Part shown: positions 1-11,816 of the stretch, in pieces
Numbering within the stretch: the first letter of the stretch is position 1
Layout: every line of letters starts with the position of its first letter
DNA from: Calvatia gigantea
Lineage: Eukaryota; Basidiomycota; Agaricomycetes; Agaricales; Lycoperdaceae
Reading direction: 5' to 3'
Assembly (NCBI GenBank): GCA_025093985.1
Contig: JACAAK010000002.1
Span: 2,914,001 to 2,978,000, forward strand
Length of the DNA stretch: 64,000 nucleotides
The notes under the pieces: model-generated
The model's input: only the letters and a program-made list of their open reading frames with translations
What the model was told of the DNA's origin: nothing
Databases searched by the model: none
Translations under genes and position numbers: made by a program

Positions 1-921
1 AGAGGCGCGACAGGAATTGTACGAAGCCTACTTTCAAGATCCTCGCCAAAGCCTGCAGGTTGGTAGTACCCAATAGGTCACCATCTTTGAAAGTCGGGGA
101 AAAAATCCGGGCCCAATCCTGGTCTGAGCACAGTGACTGCATTTTCAGACCAACGGCAATCTTTTCTGGCGACCAGATTTTGTATTCGACAAAGATCTGT
201 TGTATTGTTGTCGTAATAGCATCCAACCTCCAATCTACTTTTGCATCGTGCAATACATCAATCCCCAACAATATAGCGAACCATGCGCTTTCCCTAAGCC
301 ATGATTTCTTCTCTCCTAAGGCAATGAGCTGTGAGAGGACGTCGCTGTAGTTCGACAGCGTTGATAACTCGGCAGAAGAGGACGCAGACGCATGCAATGA
401 GCCTGTGCGAACGATTAGGCGGGATTGGATAACGGACATAAGCCCGAATAATCGCGCAAACAGCACGTCCCGTTCTTCTTGACCAGTCATGGACCCTTGA
501 GGCTTTGAGCTATCCATGACGAGGGCAACAATTTGTGCGCATGTTACAGTGTCTATCCTGGACAAAAGCTACTCTAGTGAGTGAGATTTCCGACGCCTAT
601 ATGCACTCTACGACATACCTCCGTCAAAGCGACAGCAAAACCCAACCGACTGCTTTCCCTCGGACTCGCCAATCCTCTGATTAACCGCCGTATCGAGTAG
701 GAGACATCTTGGGCGTTTAGTGCGTCCAAACCATCCTCTTTTCCTTTCCGAATTTGGATACCCTCGTCTTCATCCTCTTCCTCGTCTGAGTGAGATTGGG
801 AATGGGACACGAACTGAGCCTGAAATTGTTCGAGTGCGCTGACGAGCTTCACGGAGGCATCAAGACGCTCTTTTTTGTCTGGCGCAGAAAGGTGCCAGAA
901 GAGACCGAGAGTCGTACTCAT
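1..921 (-). CDS. POL5: DNA polymerase V / MYBBP1A-like nucleolar protein (5' part)
   Basis: N-terminal part of the Pol5/Myb-binding protein 1A family, nucleolar HEAT-like repeat proteins of ribosome biogenesis; despite the name they are not replicative polymerases. The start is ATG at 921 (MSTTLGLFWHLS), followed by the family block KKERLDASVKLVSALEQFQ. Exon 1 is 921-619. A 50-bp intron (618-569) precedes an exon from 568 that stays open to base 1 and reads LLSRIDTVTCAQIVALVMDS, then GQEERDVLFARLFGLM. An acidic stretch (EEEDEDEG) sits in exon 1. The gene is cut by the window edge, so most of it is missing. The family call is from these conserved blocks. Confidence 0.85.
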
Positions 922-1370
922 CAGTACGAAGAGATTAAGGTGAGCCTCCAGCCAACTTTTTTTGCGAGCATCATCAGTTTCCAGTTTTCCCAAGATTGAT
1001 CACAAGTATATTTGTGTTTGTTTGATGCCAAGGATATCAGCTTCGGAAAACGATTGTCAGTAATTCATGGGATCGGGTTCAAGGCCCTGAAGAGGGGAGG
1101 AAGTAGTGTTCTTATAGAAGCTATCCTGAAGGTCGTGCCGTTAACAATTGCATGAATTATTTACGCGTCGAGCTGACTAGAATATCGTATACCTAGACAT
1201 GAAGAGAAGAGCCCATGTAAAGGCAATTATTCCTAAACAAAACCTATAACATTACGCGGGAATCTATCTATAACACGAATTGCAGATGAAAATAAAATTA
1301 TGACTGGTGGATGAGGAATTAAAACTCCAATGGACGATAACTGTTGTCCAATTGAGAAACGACGATTAGT
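922..1370. other. Intergenic, POL5 promoter side
   Basis: About 450 bp between the POL5 start and the 3' end of the next minus-strand gene. It is AT-rich around 1140-1330. I see no ORF or clear element that I can support. Confidence 0.6.
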
Positions 1371-2353
1371 TTAATCCAAATGCACGAAATGTCCCTTGAT
1401 GCCCAATCGACATTTGTCACAGTCCGCACGCGGTCCCATGGCGAAACGCTGCTTCTTCGGGGTCAAAGGCGTCATAAGCTTTGGCGAAGAAGGCATAAGA
1501 GTATTTTGTGAACTGGCACTGGAGTTCAATCCTACCAGTAAGCCGGCATGATGACATCCGTGAGCGACTTGAAACTCCATAGGTGTCGGAGGTACGATAT
1601 TGATAACAGGTCCCATTATGGGATTCTGACCAGAGACTAACGACCGCCGCTGATGCTGGTGCTGACATCCAGGAGGCAATGCTGTTTGGAACGGAACAGG
1701 TCCTGTTGGATCTACCGTGATAGATGGCAAAGACTGATCCAGGCCGTGAGAGAGCCTATCCGGGTTCCCAGAAGTAAACGGAGTGTATCCGCAAGTTTGT
1801 AGAGGTGGAAGTCGCGGTCGTTCTGGTTGGAGAGTCGAGTCTTGTGGGTCGTTGTAGGTAAATTCCATCATCTGAAATATGTGGAAAGAAACCGGAAGAA
1901 AGGAAGGTACAAGTTGATTAATGATTCAGTGACGAATAAGACTCATGAACCGCGAAGAGAAAAAAAAAACACGAACCATATCTTCGTCTCTTGGCACCCC
2001 TTCAGTATCCTCTGGTTCCGAGAAATTAGATCCTGTGCAGACTGGACTGTCAATAGTTAGGCCCCCGGCCTGTTGAACCCAGTCTTCCGACGAATGTCGA
2101 CTGCTTCCGGTCGAGGTATCGCCCAGCTGCCCCCGAATATTGTCGAGCGCAGGGAACGCGTCCAACTGGCCAACGGCCAACGCAGCTTTTTTCTGGACAA
2201 GTTGAGACGAAGGATGAACCCATTCGGAACGATGGGTCTTACTGAAGGACGATCATGAGGAACCAAAGGCTCTGGCGAACGTGCCCGCTTGATCGAAACA
2301 TAACGCCGACGGTTGGACGATAGGGGTTGCGGGTCGACGTCCATATGAATCAT
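1371..2353 (-). CDS. Unknown protein with C-terminal CDKCRLG motif
   Basis: Not recognised. Three exons fit well: 2353-2243, 2192-1977 and 1871-1371. The introns are 50 bp (GTAAGA..CCAG) and 105 bp (GTTCGT..TCAG), and both keep the frame, giving about 275 residues. The N-terminus is basic (SSNRRRYVSIKRARSPEPL). The middle is Pro/Ser/Gln-rich and looks disordered. The end carries a compact motif, CDKCRLGIKGHFVHLD, preceded by Ser/Thr-Pro sites (PSSPKLMTPLTPKKQRF) that resemble CDK targets. A nuclear or regulatory role is only inference. The second intron contains a run of T next to its donor. Confidence 0.65.
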
Positions 2354-2586
2354 TTGAGGGGACGCGGGTTTGAACGGCTAATTGACGATGTCGAGGTACA
2401 GCGGAGAGTGTTTGTTCCCGTATATGCATCAATACTTAATTATATGCACTGACGCATGAGACCATCACGCGAAGCTCTTAGATTCCCAACAAAACAGTTT
2501 GGAGGGTAACACTGCGAGGACAATATCTACAGTACAACCAACAAACTATCAATCACTTATGGCTAATGAAACCTGACGCAATCGAA

Positions 2587-5399
2587 TCATCCTTGCATGT
2601 TCAAGCCTTCACGTGGCAGCCTCGGTTCGCCTTCAACATACACCTCACCCGTCTCAGCTCGGAGTAGATCATTGATCCATGCACCATTCGGCTTGATCTT
2701 GTTGCCGCGGTGGTACATGACTGCCAGGTACAACCAAGCAGCAGTATTGCCGACAGTGCCAACTTCATCCGAGACATGCGTTTTCGCGTACTGGCTCATC
2801 TTCCTGTACAGGTCCTCGTCAGTGTAAAGATCGTAGAGGTGTCCAGCGACGGCGTCGTTGTCACCGGGAGTCGTCAAGAAACCGGATTTGCCGTGCACTA
2901 TCTGAAGTGGAATACCACCAGTTCTAGAAGCGACCACAGGTATTCCAGCGTGAAGGGCCTCCGAGACCTTAACTTCAAATCCTTCACGTAAAGAAAGTTG
3001 AAGGGCAATCCTGGCATTGGCCATCAAGGCATTAAGTACTGGATGAGCATATCGTCAGCCGACGCCCCAACAGATACACTAAAGTACCTACGTTGATCAC
3101 TGGGGGGCAGGCGCATTACCACGATATCTTTCGCATACATATTGTATTTATCGCTCGCAATTGTTTGCATAACTTGATCGTAAATGATGCTGGCATCGGG
3201 ATCATCGACGGCACCGTGGCCACAAACCAACAATTGAGGGTACTCCTCATCAGAGAGGTCGGGTGATTTTTCCTTGAGGAGTTTGCGGAATTTAGCGTAA
3301 GAATCAATGACATTGGGGATACCTGATTCACGTAGGTCAGATTCACCCACCAGCCCGACAAAGGAAAACTCACCCTTTGAGGGGTCGAAACGAGCAACTT
3401 GAACGATATAATCACGTTGCGGCCACTGAAGTTCATGCATTTTTTCTTTGGCACAAAGGCTGCGGAACTCTCCCATATAGTATTGAGAATCCCTGAAAGG
3501 AACATCGGCTTCCGAACCAGGGGCAGATAGAATGAGGCATACTGACCAGGGGTCTAGCTCTTTATTCAACCCATCCAACCAGTCAGTTGCCGCACCGAGG
3601 AGGGCAACCTTCTCAAGGGGGACATCACTGGGAACGAACTTGCTGACAGGGTGACCTACGGTGGGTTAAGGGCGTCGTATGTTGGTTTGATTAGTGATCT
3701 ACTCACTGATGAAAAGATCGGCCAACTGAATGTTCTTCCACAAATACTTCCAGACCTCCTCTTGCGGGGATCCAGGAACATTTACAAGATCACTTCGGAT
3801 TTCGATGTGCGAGCGGTAGATGATTGGGAGCTCTGGCCTAACTTGCTTGATGAGAGGAATCAAACCAGGCATCTGGGGATCATCTGCAAAACACGGGTGT
3901 CGGTAGCGAAAATGTTGCAAAATGAATTACAAACCGATAAAGGCAACATCAACGCCACCAGGGGCCAAGGGTCCACCTTCCGCGGTCCAACGTAAACCGT
4001 TCTTCAGGATCCACGCATCGAAGGCATCCTTTGCTTCTTGAGTGAGACGGAGGTCAGGTGCAGCAACACCTTGCAGGATATTGTGGTTGTTCTTGGTTGT
4101 CCGGAAAACACTTGGCGATGGGTTGGGAACGTACCTACAGAAAATAAAAATGAGAACCGCGCCGATTTCATGATTTTCAAAGCCGAACTCACCAAGCCGC
4201 ATCGACATCAAGAGCATTCAGGAAACGGATTAAGGCATGGCGCATCTACATTGCATAAGATAAACACCCGATCGTCTGGCATAAATTCGGAAAAGGCTTA
4301 CAAGAGCGACACCGCCTGGGGTGAGGCGAGAATGAGCAGATGTTCTTAAATATATAATATTGAATTCTCACCTCCTTGTGGGGTTGACGAGAAGAAGCCA
4401 ATTTTCACTTTCTTTTCCCTGAGCTCATCCGCGAGTTTGATCACGGCGTTCCATGTCCTGCCAGACGAGATATCAGCATGCGATCGCTTTATGTGAAGCA
4501 ATGATACGAACCTAATGCCGACGGTCTTCTTATACTCATCGATGTCGTCAAGGAGATGGATTCGGCCGGCGTCATCAACGGTAACTTGATTGCGGGGACC
4601 GATGCTCAGACGAGGATTATTTCCAGGACCAAAGTTCATAAGGCACTTTCGAGCGGCCGAATCGGCTTGCTCGTCCAACGTGCGTTGGATAGGGAGTTTT
4701 CCTGTGACGCCCGATTGCAGGCCAGAGACCGCGCTCAGATGGGAGGATTCAACATACATCGTAGGTGTTTCAGCCCCAGATGGAACATATGAACCGGTGG
4801 TAGACGAGATGCGATGTTTGATGTTGGGGCGTGTCACAGAGTCTGTATGATATGGCTTGATGTTGAAGACGAATGGAACGATATCCATGTCAAGCCAGAG
4901 TCTAGTACAGACATTGGGAGACTAGGCGGGATGAGATGCGATCTGATAAGCGGCAATGTCTTGGGGACTGACCTCTCGCAAAAGTGTGAGTGTAACACCG
5001 GCGCCAAGGAACTTGCACAAATGCTCGACAGAAAACTTGCGAATTACCTGGAGCACATGTTGCTCGATTGTTTTTGCGTTTTTATCTGGGGTGTTGGGGT
5101 CGTAGGGGACGGTCATCGACGCAAAATCGGTGCTGTACACTGAATCATGAACGGAAACGGCGATCTCAAATTCTGTGTTGTTGTTGATAACCGTACCCGC
5201 GATGCCAGCCCACATCGGCTGAAGGGCGGTGTGTGCATTAGAGATAAACCAGGTGGCGCAAGATAACGAGAAAGGAATGTACCGTAAGACTGGAAAAGGT
5301 AGACGTGACATTGGGCCGCTTGGTCGCGACGCTAGATGAAAGCCTGCGTCGGACGGCGGCGGAGGGCACGGAGGAGAAAGGCTGAGAGAGATGAGCCAT
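2587..5399 (-). CDS. Trehalose phosphorylase (retaining, GT4 family)
   Basis: Cytosolic enzyme that reversibly converts trehalose plus phosphate to glucose 1-phosphate and glucose (EC 2.4.1.231), important for storage sugar in mushrooms. Twelve exons can be followed from ATG 5399 (MAHLSQPFSSV) to the TGA at 2587, and the end EGLNMQG is typical of the family. Visible blocks include TPMWAGIAGTVINNN, KPYHTDSVTRPNIKHR, GGPLAPGGVDVAFI, VARFDPSKGIPNVIDSY, LLVCGHGAVDDPDASIIYDQ and the GT4 donor-site signature EGFEVKVSEALHAGIPVVAS. First exon 5399-5283; second 5218-4973; third 4921-4512. A 14-nt microexon (4315-4302) encodes the end of GGGVAL. All introns keep frame, so the gene appears intact. It lies head-to-head with the gene starting at 6080. 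Confidence 0.95.
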
Positions 5400-6079
5400 G
5401 TACAGATGGATGGGAAAGAAAAAAAGATGGTGGAGATGAGAATTTATAGGACTAAGATATGGGGGTTGAGGTAATGACCACAAAAGGACAACCGATTGCA
5501 CGGGGGTTGGCAAATACGGGGACAAGAGGAGACTGATCCACCCATCGAGTAATGGATCTGACTGATTGCCTCTAACGCCACTCTGAAAAAACCCTTCTCC
5601 TGCCTAGGCTTGCCAAGGCACCAGACGTCCAACGCTTTCAATCATGAACAATCACTGTCAACGGCAGCGGGGGTTTCACTTCTCTGGATACCACATGCCC
5701 TGACTGCCACAGGAACCCTCTGTTGCTGCCTGGCTGGACGGTTTCTTCCGCATTTCCGGACATATTTGTCACCACAGGTGCAATAAAACATGAGAGAAGC
5801 AACTTTTTGTTATCAAATCTACCTCACTTCTATTTACATCCCGATGTGCATAGATGTTAACTTCTCGTTCGGTTTCTTCCTCCGAGTCCCGACTTGTAAG
5901 ACCCGTTCAGGGTCATTCATTTGCATGTGACGGTCACACACGACACAAGCTAAAATCATCACAGTCATCACATCATTGACTCCTTTGCTCTTTACCACCA
6001 ATTACCCGCCCATCTCGCTGATTCTCATCTAACTCGGGGAGACACCTAGGGAACATTGGCTCTATCTTCCGTTAGTTGA
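5400..6079. promoter_or_regulatory. Divergent intergenic region, trehalose phosphorylase / BRF1-like
   Basis: About 680 bp between two divergent starts, so it must hold both promoters. Pyrimidine-rich tracts lie ahead of 6080 (around 5940-6030). No TATA box or palindrome stands out enough to call. Confidence 0.5.
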
Positions 6080-7982
6080 ATGACCTCGAGGTGCCCTGAG
6101 TGTCATGGGTCCACAACCTGGGATGATTCTGTCGGTTCGGCCGTATGCACCTCCTGTGGAACCCTGACAGACCCTTCGCAATCGGTCCTGACCTCACAAT
6201 ATGATTTCTTCGATGGAACGATGGCATGCAGTAGCGCTTGGGACCCTACCGTTGGCAAACGCACCCGTTTTTCCTCGAGTTGGACTCTTGCAGATCAAGC
6301 CAAGAAAGCCCGCGACAAACGCAATTTAGTGAGTGCTACCCCCGAACGCAATAGCAATTTCTTACTGACGTTAGTAAATTCACTAGTTAGCAACGCTTGG
6401 CTTCATTGAATCTCTTGCGCGTTCATTGAATGCTACCGGTCTATCACCGCGTGCCATAAATCTTTTCCAGCAGGCTAAAGAAGCAATACAGTTTCGTTGG
6501 GGTAAGAAAGCGAAATTAGTTGCAGGGGCATGTCTTGCTGTCGCTTTACGGCAATCAAACAGGCCCGATTGTCTTCGAGACGTCGCTTATCTCCTAGAGG
6601 AGCCGTTCCCAGCGGTCTCAAAAACATTTATATCCGTCACAAATACTCTTGGTCTTACTCTGAGTCGCATAGACGCTGGGGCTTATATCCCAATACTTCA
6701 ACAACATCTCTCTTCCCTTGTCCAGGACGCGTCGGACTCGTTACCTACGGCACTCTCACGCGAATTGTCTTGTGTTTCACTGCATACAGCTGGTAATACT
6801 GCAGGTTCCCTCAGTGACCTCCTCGCCCGAATCGGAACACCATCCGTAACCCAATACCCCGCATCATCCGTTGCCTGTGCTATATTTATAGTTTCAATGG
6901 AATCGGAACTACGCGGTGCTTTCGAGCAATTAGGGTCGGTCGCCAAAGTCCTGGCCGCCCGGTTGAACGTTGGCAAGGGCGTTGTGATGGCGTGCTACAA
7001 AGCTACACAGGATACGCTTGTTTCTCTAGTCGGGAATGTGCCTTGGCTCGACAAGTATGAGACTAAGAAGGGTCGGGCCAAGGTTGCCAAACGGAGTGTC
7101 GTCGCACGCGCAACAAAGGATATCATTGGTTTCTATGATGATTCTTGGAAAGAAACGAAACGCCCCACACTCGACATCGCTTACGAGGAAGAACCCCGGT
7201 CCCAACACCAAGAAATGACCGTTGGCTACCCCGACGAGGAATGTAGCGTTCCCCGGAAGAAGCGAAAGATGCAACACCAGGGACGCCAAGCAATCCAATT
7301 TCTTCTCGATCCCCTAACAGGATCGCTGCCCAAGTCTACTCCCTCAGAACCGCTGGACACGACCGGGGTCCACAAATCACCGTCACCTGAAACAAATCAC
7401 CCGCTGATATCATATTTTCTTTCGGCAAATGTAACGTCAGTGCGGCCTTCAAGATTGCAGCTTCTGGCCGCGGAGCGTGGGGGAGCAGATGAAATTGCTG
7501 ATGTTGAACTGTTTGAAGACGGCGAATTAGAAAATTTGATGCGTAGCGAAGAAGAAATGAGGGTTATTGTTGATATGTATGGCTGGGGAAAGGAGGGAGA
7601 GGGCGCATCAGATGGGGAGGCTCAAATCGAGCCGAACGCTGATATACCAGGCTACCGGAAACCCGCACACCAAAATGATTCGCAGCTAAGAGAAAAACGC
7701 AACCGCATCAATCTTGAAGCCCTAGCCAGGTTCTTAAATGATGATGGCTCCCAAGACGATGAACCCTGCGCTGGATTGTTAGGGGTTGACTTTAATAATT
7801 CAATCGACGAATCTGAATCTCAAGTGGATGAGGTGGAAAACGTAGCGCCACATCCAAATGACAACCTGCTTTCTTCGACATCTTCTAGTATATCCGCAGA
7901 AGAGATTGTCGTTGAGGACTGGCGACCACCCTCTCCTGAAAATGGCGTTTCGCATGAGCGGTACGACGAGGTTTACGATTGA
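6080..7982 (+). CDS. TFIIB-related transcription factor, BRF1-like
   Basis: Two exons, 6080-6328 and 6387-7982, joined by a 58-bp GTGAGT..CTAG intron, give 614 residues. The N-terminus has a TFIIB-type zinc ribbon (CPECHG..CTSCGTL, residues 4-29). Next comes a cyclin-like repeat (LSPRAINLFQQAKEAIQFRWGKK..KLVAGACLAVALRQ) and a second, weaker one. Near residue 450 the segment DVELFEDGELENLMRSEEEM resembles the acidic TBP/Bdp1-binding block of Brf1. That points to TFIIIB and RNA polymerase III initiation. The repeats are more divergent than usual for Brf1, so a Brf2-like or lineage-specific paralogue is possible. The C-terminal third is acidic and low-complexity. Confidence 0.75.
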
Positions 7983-8154
7983 CCTCAACACTCGCTGCCT
8001 CCTGTTGCAACGTATTCATATTTCTTTCGCTTGGACAGCTCAATTACGGCTGACCATAGGTGACAAAGAGCCTTTTGTTCCAGATTGTCGCTGCGCACAT
8101 GCTCTGGTGGTACCACTCCCGTCGACCAGTTGTCCGAGGTTAGTTAGTCTAAAG

Positions 8155-8438
8155 ATGGTGATATCGATATCTGATAGCAAACTGCTCTCTCTTCTCGGCC
8201 TTTTTATTGCATTAGCCACGGACGCTGCGAGCCGTAAGTTACCCTTGCCAAATGAATAAATGGTATCAATTATTAATGACCCTTTCGTTTATCACTAACA
8301 GGGGCCCCACACTCCATGCCCGCGTCGTGCACGAAATTCGTCAGAAGCAGTGGTGGTGGGGCTCCCTGCAAATACATTATTTCGAGATCCTTAACTCTGA
8401 TCAATTCCAAAGTCGGAATCACATGTTCACTTCAATGA
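8155..8438 (+). CDS. Candidate small secreted cysteine-containing peptide
   Basis: Not recognised. The two-exon model 8155-8233 plus 8302-8438 has a textbook intron (GTAAGT donor, CTAACAG acceptor, 68 bp). It gives a 71-residue protein: a likely signal peptide (KLLSLLGLFIALATDAAS) and a short mature part with three cysteines (SCTKF, PCKY, TCSL) and a GGG turn. It is too short in each frame to look like a gene without splicing. The strong splice sites and leader are the whole case; there is no family match. It could be a small secreted protein or a chance ORF downstream of the BRF1-like gene. Confidence 0.35.
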
Positions 8439-9176
8439 GGTTCTCGCTTCTACCTGCCCGTTGGAGATGCGGCAGGGTTGAGCCGCATAGAGGAGGGTTA
8501 TGCGTGTGTAACGCGTGTTGTCGCGGTTTGAAGTGAGCTGCTTTCATGGGACGTGTAGGTGATCATGTGATTGAATGCTGGTGAAGATTGCGCAGATCAA
8601 TGCGCCCCTTGCACCGAGAGGAGCACCTTACCTATACGGCTCTGAAAAAGGATTTACAAAATTCACAGAGCTTCGAATGTGCCGAGGCGTGCAACTGGCC
8701 CTTGGAATCCTTCAGACGATGTCCACGAGGCATCAACGGACAATGCTTGAAGCACATGTAAGCGATAGATATTCTTGCAACTTCATTCCATTGTCAGAAA
8801 TCGCTTCATCCAAAGTGAGAGAAACAAAGCGATGGTCGTGTTTCCATATACGCAAGAGGAAAGTTATCACGATGATCGAAGATTGGAAAGTGCCTCGTGT
8901 TTCTGGTTGGTATTAGCGGCCTTCCGATAACCTCTCTTGGGGCACTTCTATCGGGCAGGCGAGCACATCTTCATCGTTCCTTGGAAATCTAATCCATTAT
9001 CAATCGATTACTCGGGGAATCGAGATATTGAAAGGGCCACGTTAAGTAGTGATTGCGACGTTGATATTCCATTCATTGAATCTATGGACGACGTCAGACA
9101 TAACTATGAATAGCTGGACGAGAGCGATGACAGCGGGGTATATGCTACAGTGTATAATAATGACAAGCATGCAAGG
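8439..9176. other. Intergenic
   Basis: About 740 bp ahead of the 3' end of the F-box gene. Short ORFs here have no spliceable extension or recognisable content. I see nothing else in it. Confidence 0.5.
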
Positions 9177-10850
9177 TCAGATAACATCAGCAAAGCTAAA
9201 CATATGAAGTCTGGAACCAGGAGTCATAGCAAGAGCAAAAGGGGTGGGGGTCTTAGCGAAAGGAACATTCAAGCGCACAGGTAATCCCCGCTGACATAGT
9301 GAATCAAGCCAGAGTTTCCACTCTGCAGGTGCGACATGTCCTGCAGGTGCATGGATATTAACACGCACGGATTCCAGCCTACATCCATTATCCGCCGAAG
9401 AAATATCATAGTATGAGAATGGGTTGGGACACCGGGTTTCTAATGCGGTGAACAGGGCATCGAAGGATAATTTAAGATCAACTTCGAGTTCGAGATGACG
9501 TAGTTTAGGAAGGACGTCATATCGGCCACCGTCATCAATGCGATGGAAGAGTTGAACTAGATGAGTTGCAGTGCTGTCCGGCACGGACTCCCACGCCTTG
9601 CTGACGTCGAGGACCAGATGGTGTAGTGTCGGAACGGAGCATAGAAGGCTTTTTAGGTCATCTCGTTGGAAGAGGATGCCGGAAACATCGAGAGAAAAAA
9701 GATTGTGGGATCGTTTGAGAAAAGGAATGAGCCAAGGGAGGACACCGGAGGAGTAGGTGCGAGATCCGAAGGTGTTGTACTTGACATTGGCCAAGGAGGG
9801 GCAATAGAGGATCTGGAAGAGGTTGAAGATGCTCTCGTTGGTTGAGTCTTCGGTAATGTCAAGTGTGTGGAGTTTTAGAAGGCTGATTTGGTCATACTGA
9901 GCGGCCATTGTGCTGTCTTCTTCGTCATCACCCGAATTCTCAACGTTGCGTATTCGAAGAGAGCCCAAATTCGGGCATCGTCGTAAGATGTTGACTAGAT
10001 CATCCAGTTTTGTCCAGCAAATGCGTAGATTGGAGATTTTGTCCCATGGCAAATGTAGAGATGTCGGATCGACGGCCCACAAATCGACGCCCTCGAGTCG
10101 AGGTGCGTTCGAGAACATGAGTACCTCCGTTGATGCAAACACCGGTTCGAGGTCGCCATTAATCGACAGATGCCGAAGCTTGGCAAAGTTCATTGGTGTC
10201 CTCAACAAGTCTCCCCAGCCTCCATCCAAAATTCCAAAAAACAGCGAGCCAATCCTGTCCGAATGATTGAACAGCTCCTTGAGCACCTGTCGGCAGGGTT
10301 GCCAATCCGGTAACAACTTCTCACAATGCACTTCGTCCACCAGTCGCGTATCGTCATTATGTGTGATGTTCACGACAAGGGGCAACTCCTTCGCCATCCT
10401 GAACCAATGCTCCATTCTCCTGACGTCTTTCTCACTCGTTTCAAACGTCAGGTCCACCCACAGAAATGTCCAAAGCCTCGAGTCGGCCTGTGATACCGTC
10501 CTCCATTGGTGACACACTTGGCCCAACACAACAGGTGACAGATGCTTTCCAAAGCGTTGATATTTGAGTGGTTTGAAGTGGGTGAGTTCGGGGATATCAC
10601 AAGCCCAGAGCATGATTTCTGAGAGGATCTCATTGGGGAGGCGGAATATGGGCGAGGCGCTGGCATTGATTAGTGTTTTAACGCGAGCACTAGTCCGTCT
10701 GAGTGTGTCGGCGATCTCATCGCATGCCTTGGCCCGACTTCGGAGGCGCGTCAAGTCATGCTTGGTACAAATGTATGGGAGGTTCGGGACAGTGAGGAAG
10801 GGCGAGAGGGTATGGAAAAGCTGCTTCATGTACTGTTCTTGCCAGGTCAT
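9177..10850 (-). CDS. F-box protein with leucine-rich repeat-like tail
   Basis: Single exon, 557 residues, the usual form of this very large mushroom family. A short N-terminal helix leads into an F-box-like segment, SPIFRLPNEILSEIMLWACDIPEL (about residues 65-88), followed by CHQWRTVSQADSRLWTFLWVDL, which is the family hallmark. The rest is a series of Leu-rich segments (LRHLSINGDLEP, LGSLRIRNVEN, LRHLELEVDLKL) forming an LRR-like solenoid that would recognise targets for an SCF ubiquitin ligase. The targets cannot be deduced. The frame is clean, with no sign of decay. Confidence 0.85.
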   Translation of the reverse strand: MTWQEQYMKQLFHTLSPFLTVPNLPYICTKHDLTRLRSRAKACDEIADTLRRTSARVKTLINASASPIFRLPNEILSEIMLWACDIPELTHFKPLKYQRFGKHLSPVVLGQVCHQWRTVSQADSRLWTFLWVDLTFETSEKDVRRMEHWFRMAKELPLVVNITHNDDTRLVDEVHCEKLLPDWQPCRQVLKELFNHSDRIGSLFFGILDGGWGDLLRTPMNFAKLRHLSINGDLEPVFASTEVLMFSNAPRLEGVDLWAVDPTSLHLPWDKISNLRICWTKLDDLVNILRRCPNLGSLRIRNVENSGDDEEDSTMAAQYDQISLLKLHTLDITEDSTNESIFNLFQILYCPSLANVKYNTFGSRTYSSGVLPWLIPFLKRSHNLFSLDVSGILFQRDDLKSLLCSVPTLHHLVLDVSKAWESVPDSTATHLVQLFHRIDDGGRYDVLPKLRHLELEVDLKLSFDALFTALETRCPNPFSYYDISSADNGCRLESVRVNIHAPAGHVAPAEWKLWLDSLCQRGLPVRLNVPFAKTPTPFALAMTPGSRLHMFSFADVI

Positions 10851-11816
10851 CGTAAAAGGTATGGTCGGGGAGGTGGGAACGGCGATGGGGTTATAAGCGA
10901 AACTTAAAAAATAAAGCTAGCCGAGTAAGGTGGTTGGGGGTAGGCGAGGACGGACGACGGATATAGAATAGACGATTCGTCAATCCGTGTGTAGGTTGGG
11001 GGAGAGATGCACACTTGCAAGAGTGTACAAGTACAGGGTTATATACCCTAGCCCATTTATTAATGCAACCCAATGAACGAGTAAAGCACAAAGGCAAATG
11101 TGAAGAGGGAGGAGCACGACGCCTGGAGCCAAGAAGGTTCAAGGCTCGCTTGGGTCAGCTCCCGATATCCGTGTCGGGTGTGATCTGAACTCGTCATGGG
11201 GGGGATTCTGTGAAGGGTGAAAGCGATGAATGCTGTGAGAGGATCAATGGCCGGTGTCCGCCAGATTTGGTCACTTGGTGCATGAATGAATTGAGGTGCC
11301 CGAAGTAAAAGATCCAAGCACTTGCAGTCGTGTGATTGTGACGAACATCCCTGCGACGGTTTAGTTAAGTGTGATGGTGTTATACCGTGTGGGTCCGAAT
11401 CACCCTGCTGCCTTTGTGAAGAGTGGGCGGTGAGTCCCCCGAGTGTATCACATCGACCGCCTTCCGTCCGTCTTCAACCTTGAACTGCACTTCTCAGTGG
11501 AAGTAATCAGCGGGGTCGGCTCAGAGATGATGATAGCCAGGACTTACTATGGTAGGACGGAATAAAGTTCGAGCTGAGAAGCCTGGGAAAAAAACTTCAT
11601 TGGCGGCTAGTTGCGAAATAATCTATTATGCAAGTTGCGAAGAATGTACGTATACCCATAGTCCTTTGAACGATGTACAGAAGAAACTAGTGCGCATAGC
11701 AACAAGGTGATAAATGTCTATTTGTCCATTCCCAAGCGAGTATAAGCTATATATACCCGACACCAGGCCGCATCGAAATATAACACCCAAAGGCGTTGGC
11801 CAGCACAACCAAAAGC
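10851..11816. other. Intergenic
   Basis: About 970 bp between the F-box start and the 3' end of the PAP2 gene. It has AT-rich stretches around 11030 and 11750 (TATATA-type). Minus-strand ORFs at 10891-11317 lack any recognised content and I do not support them. Confidence 0.5.
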
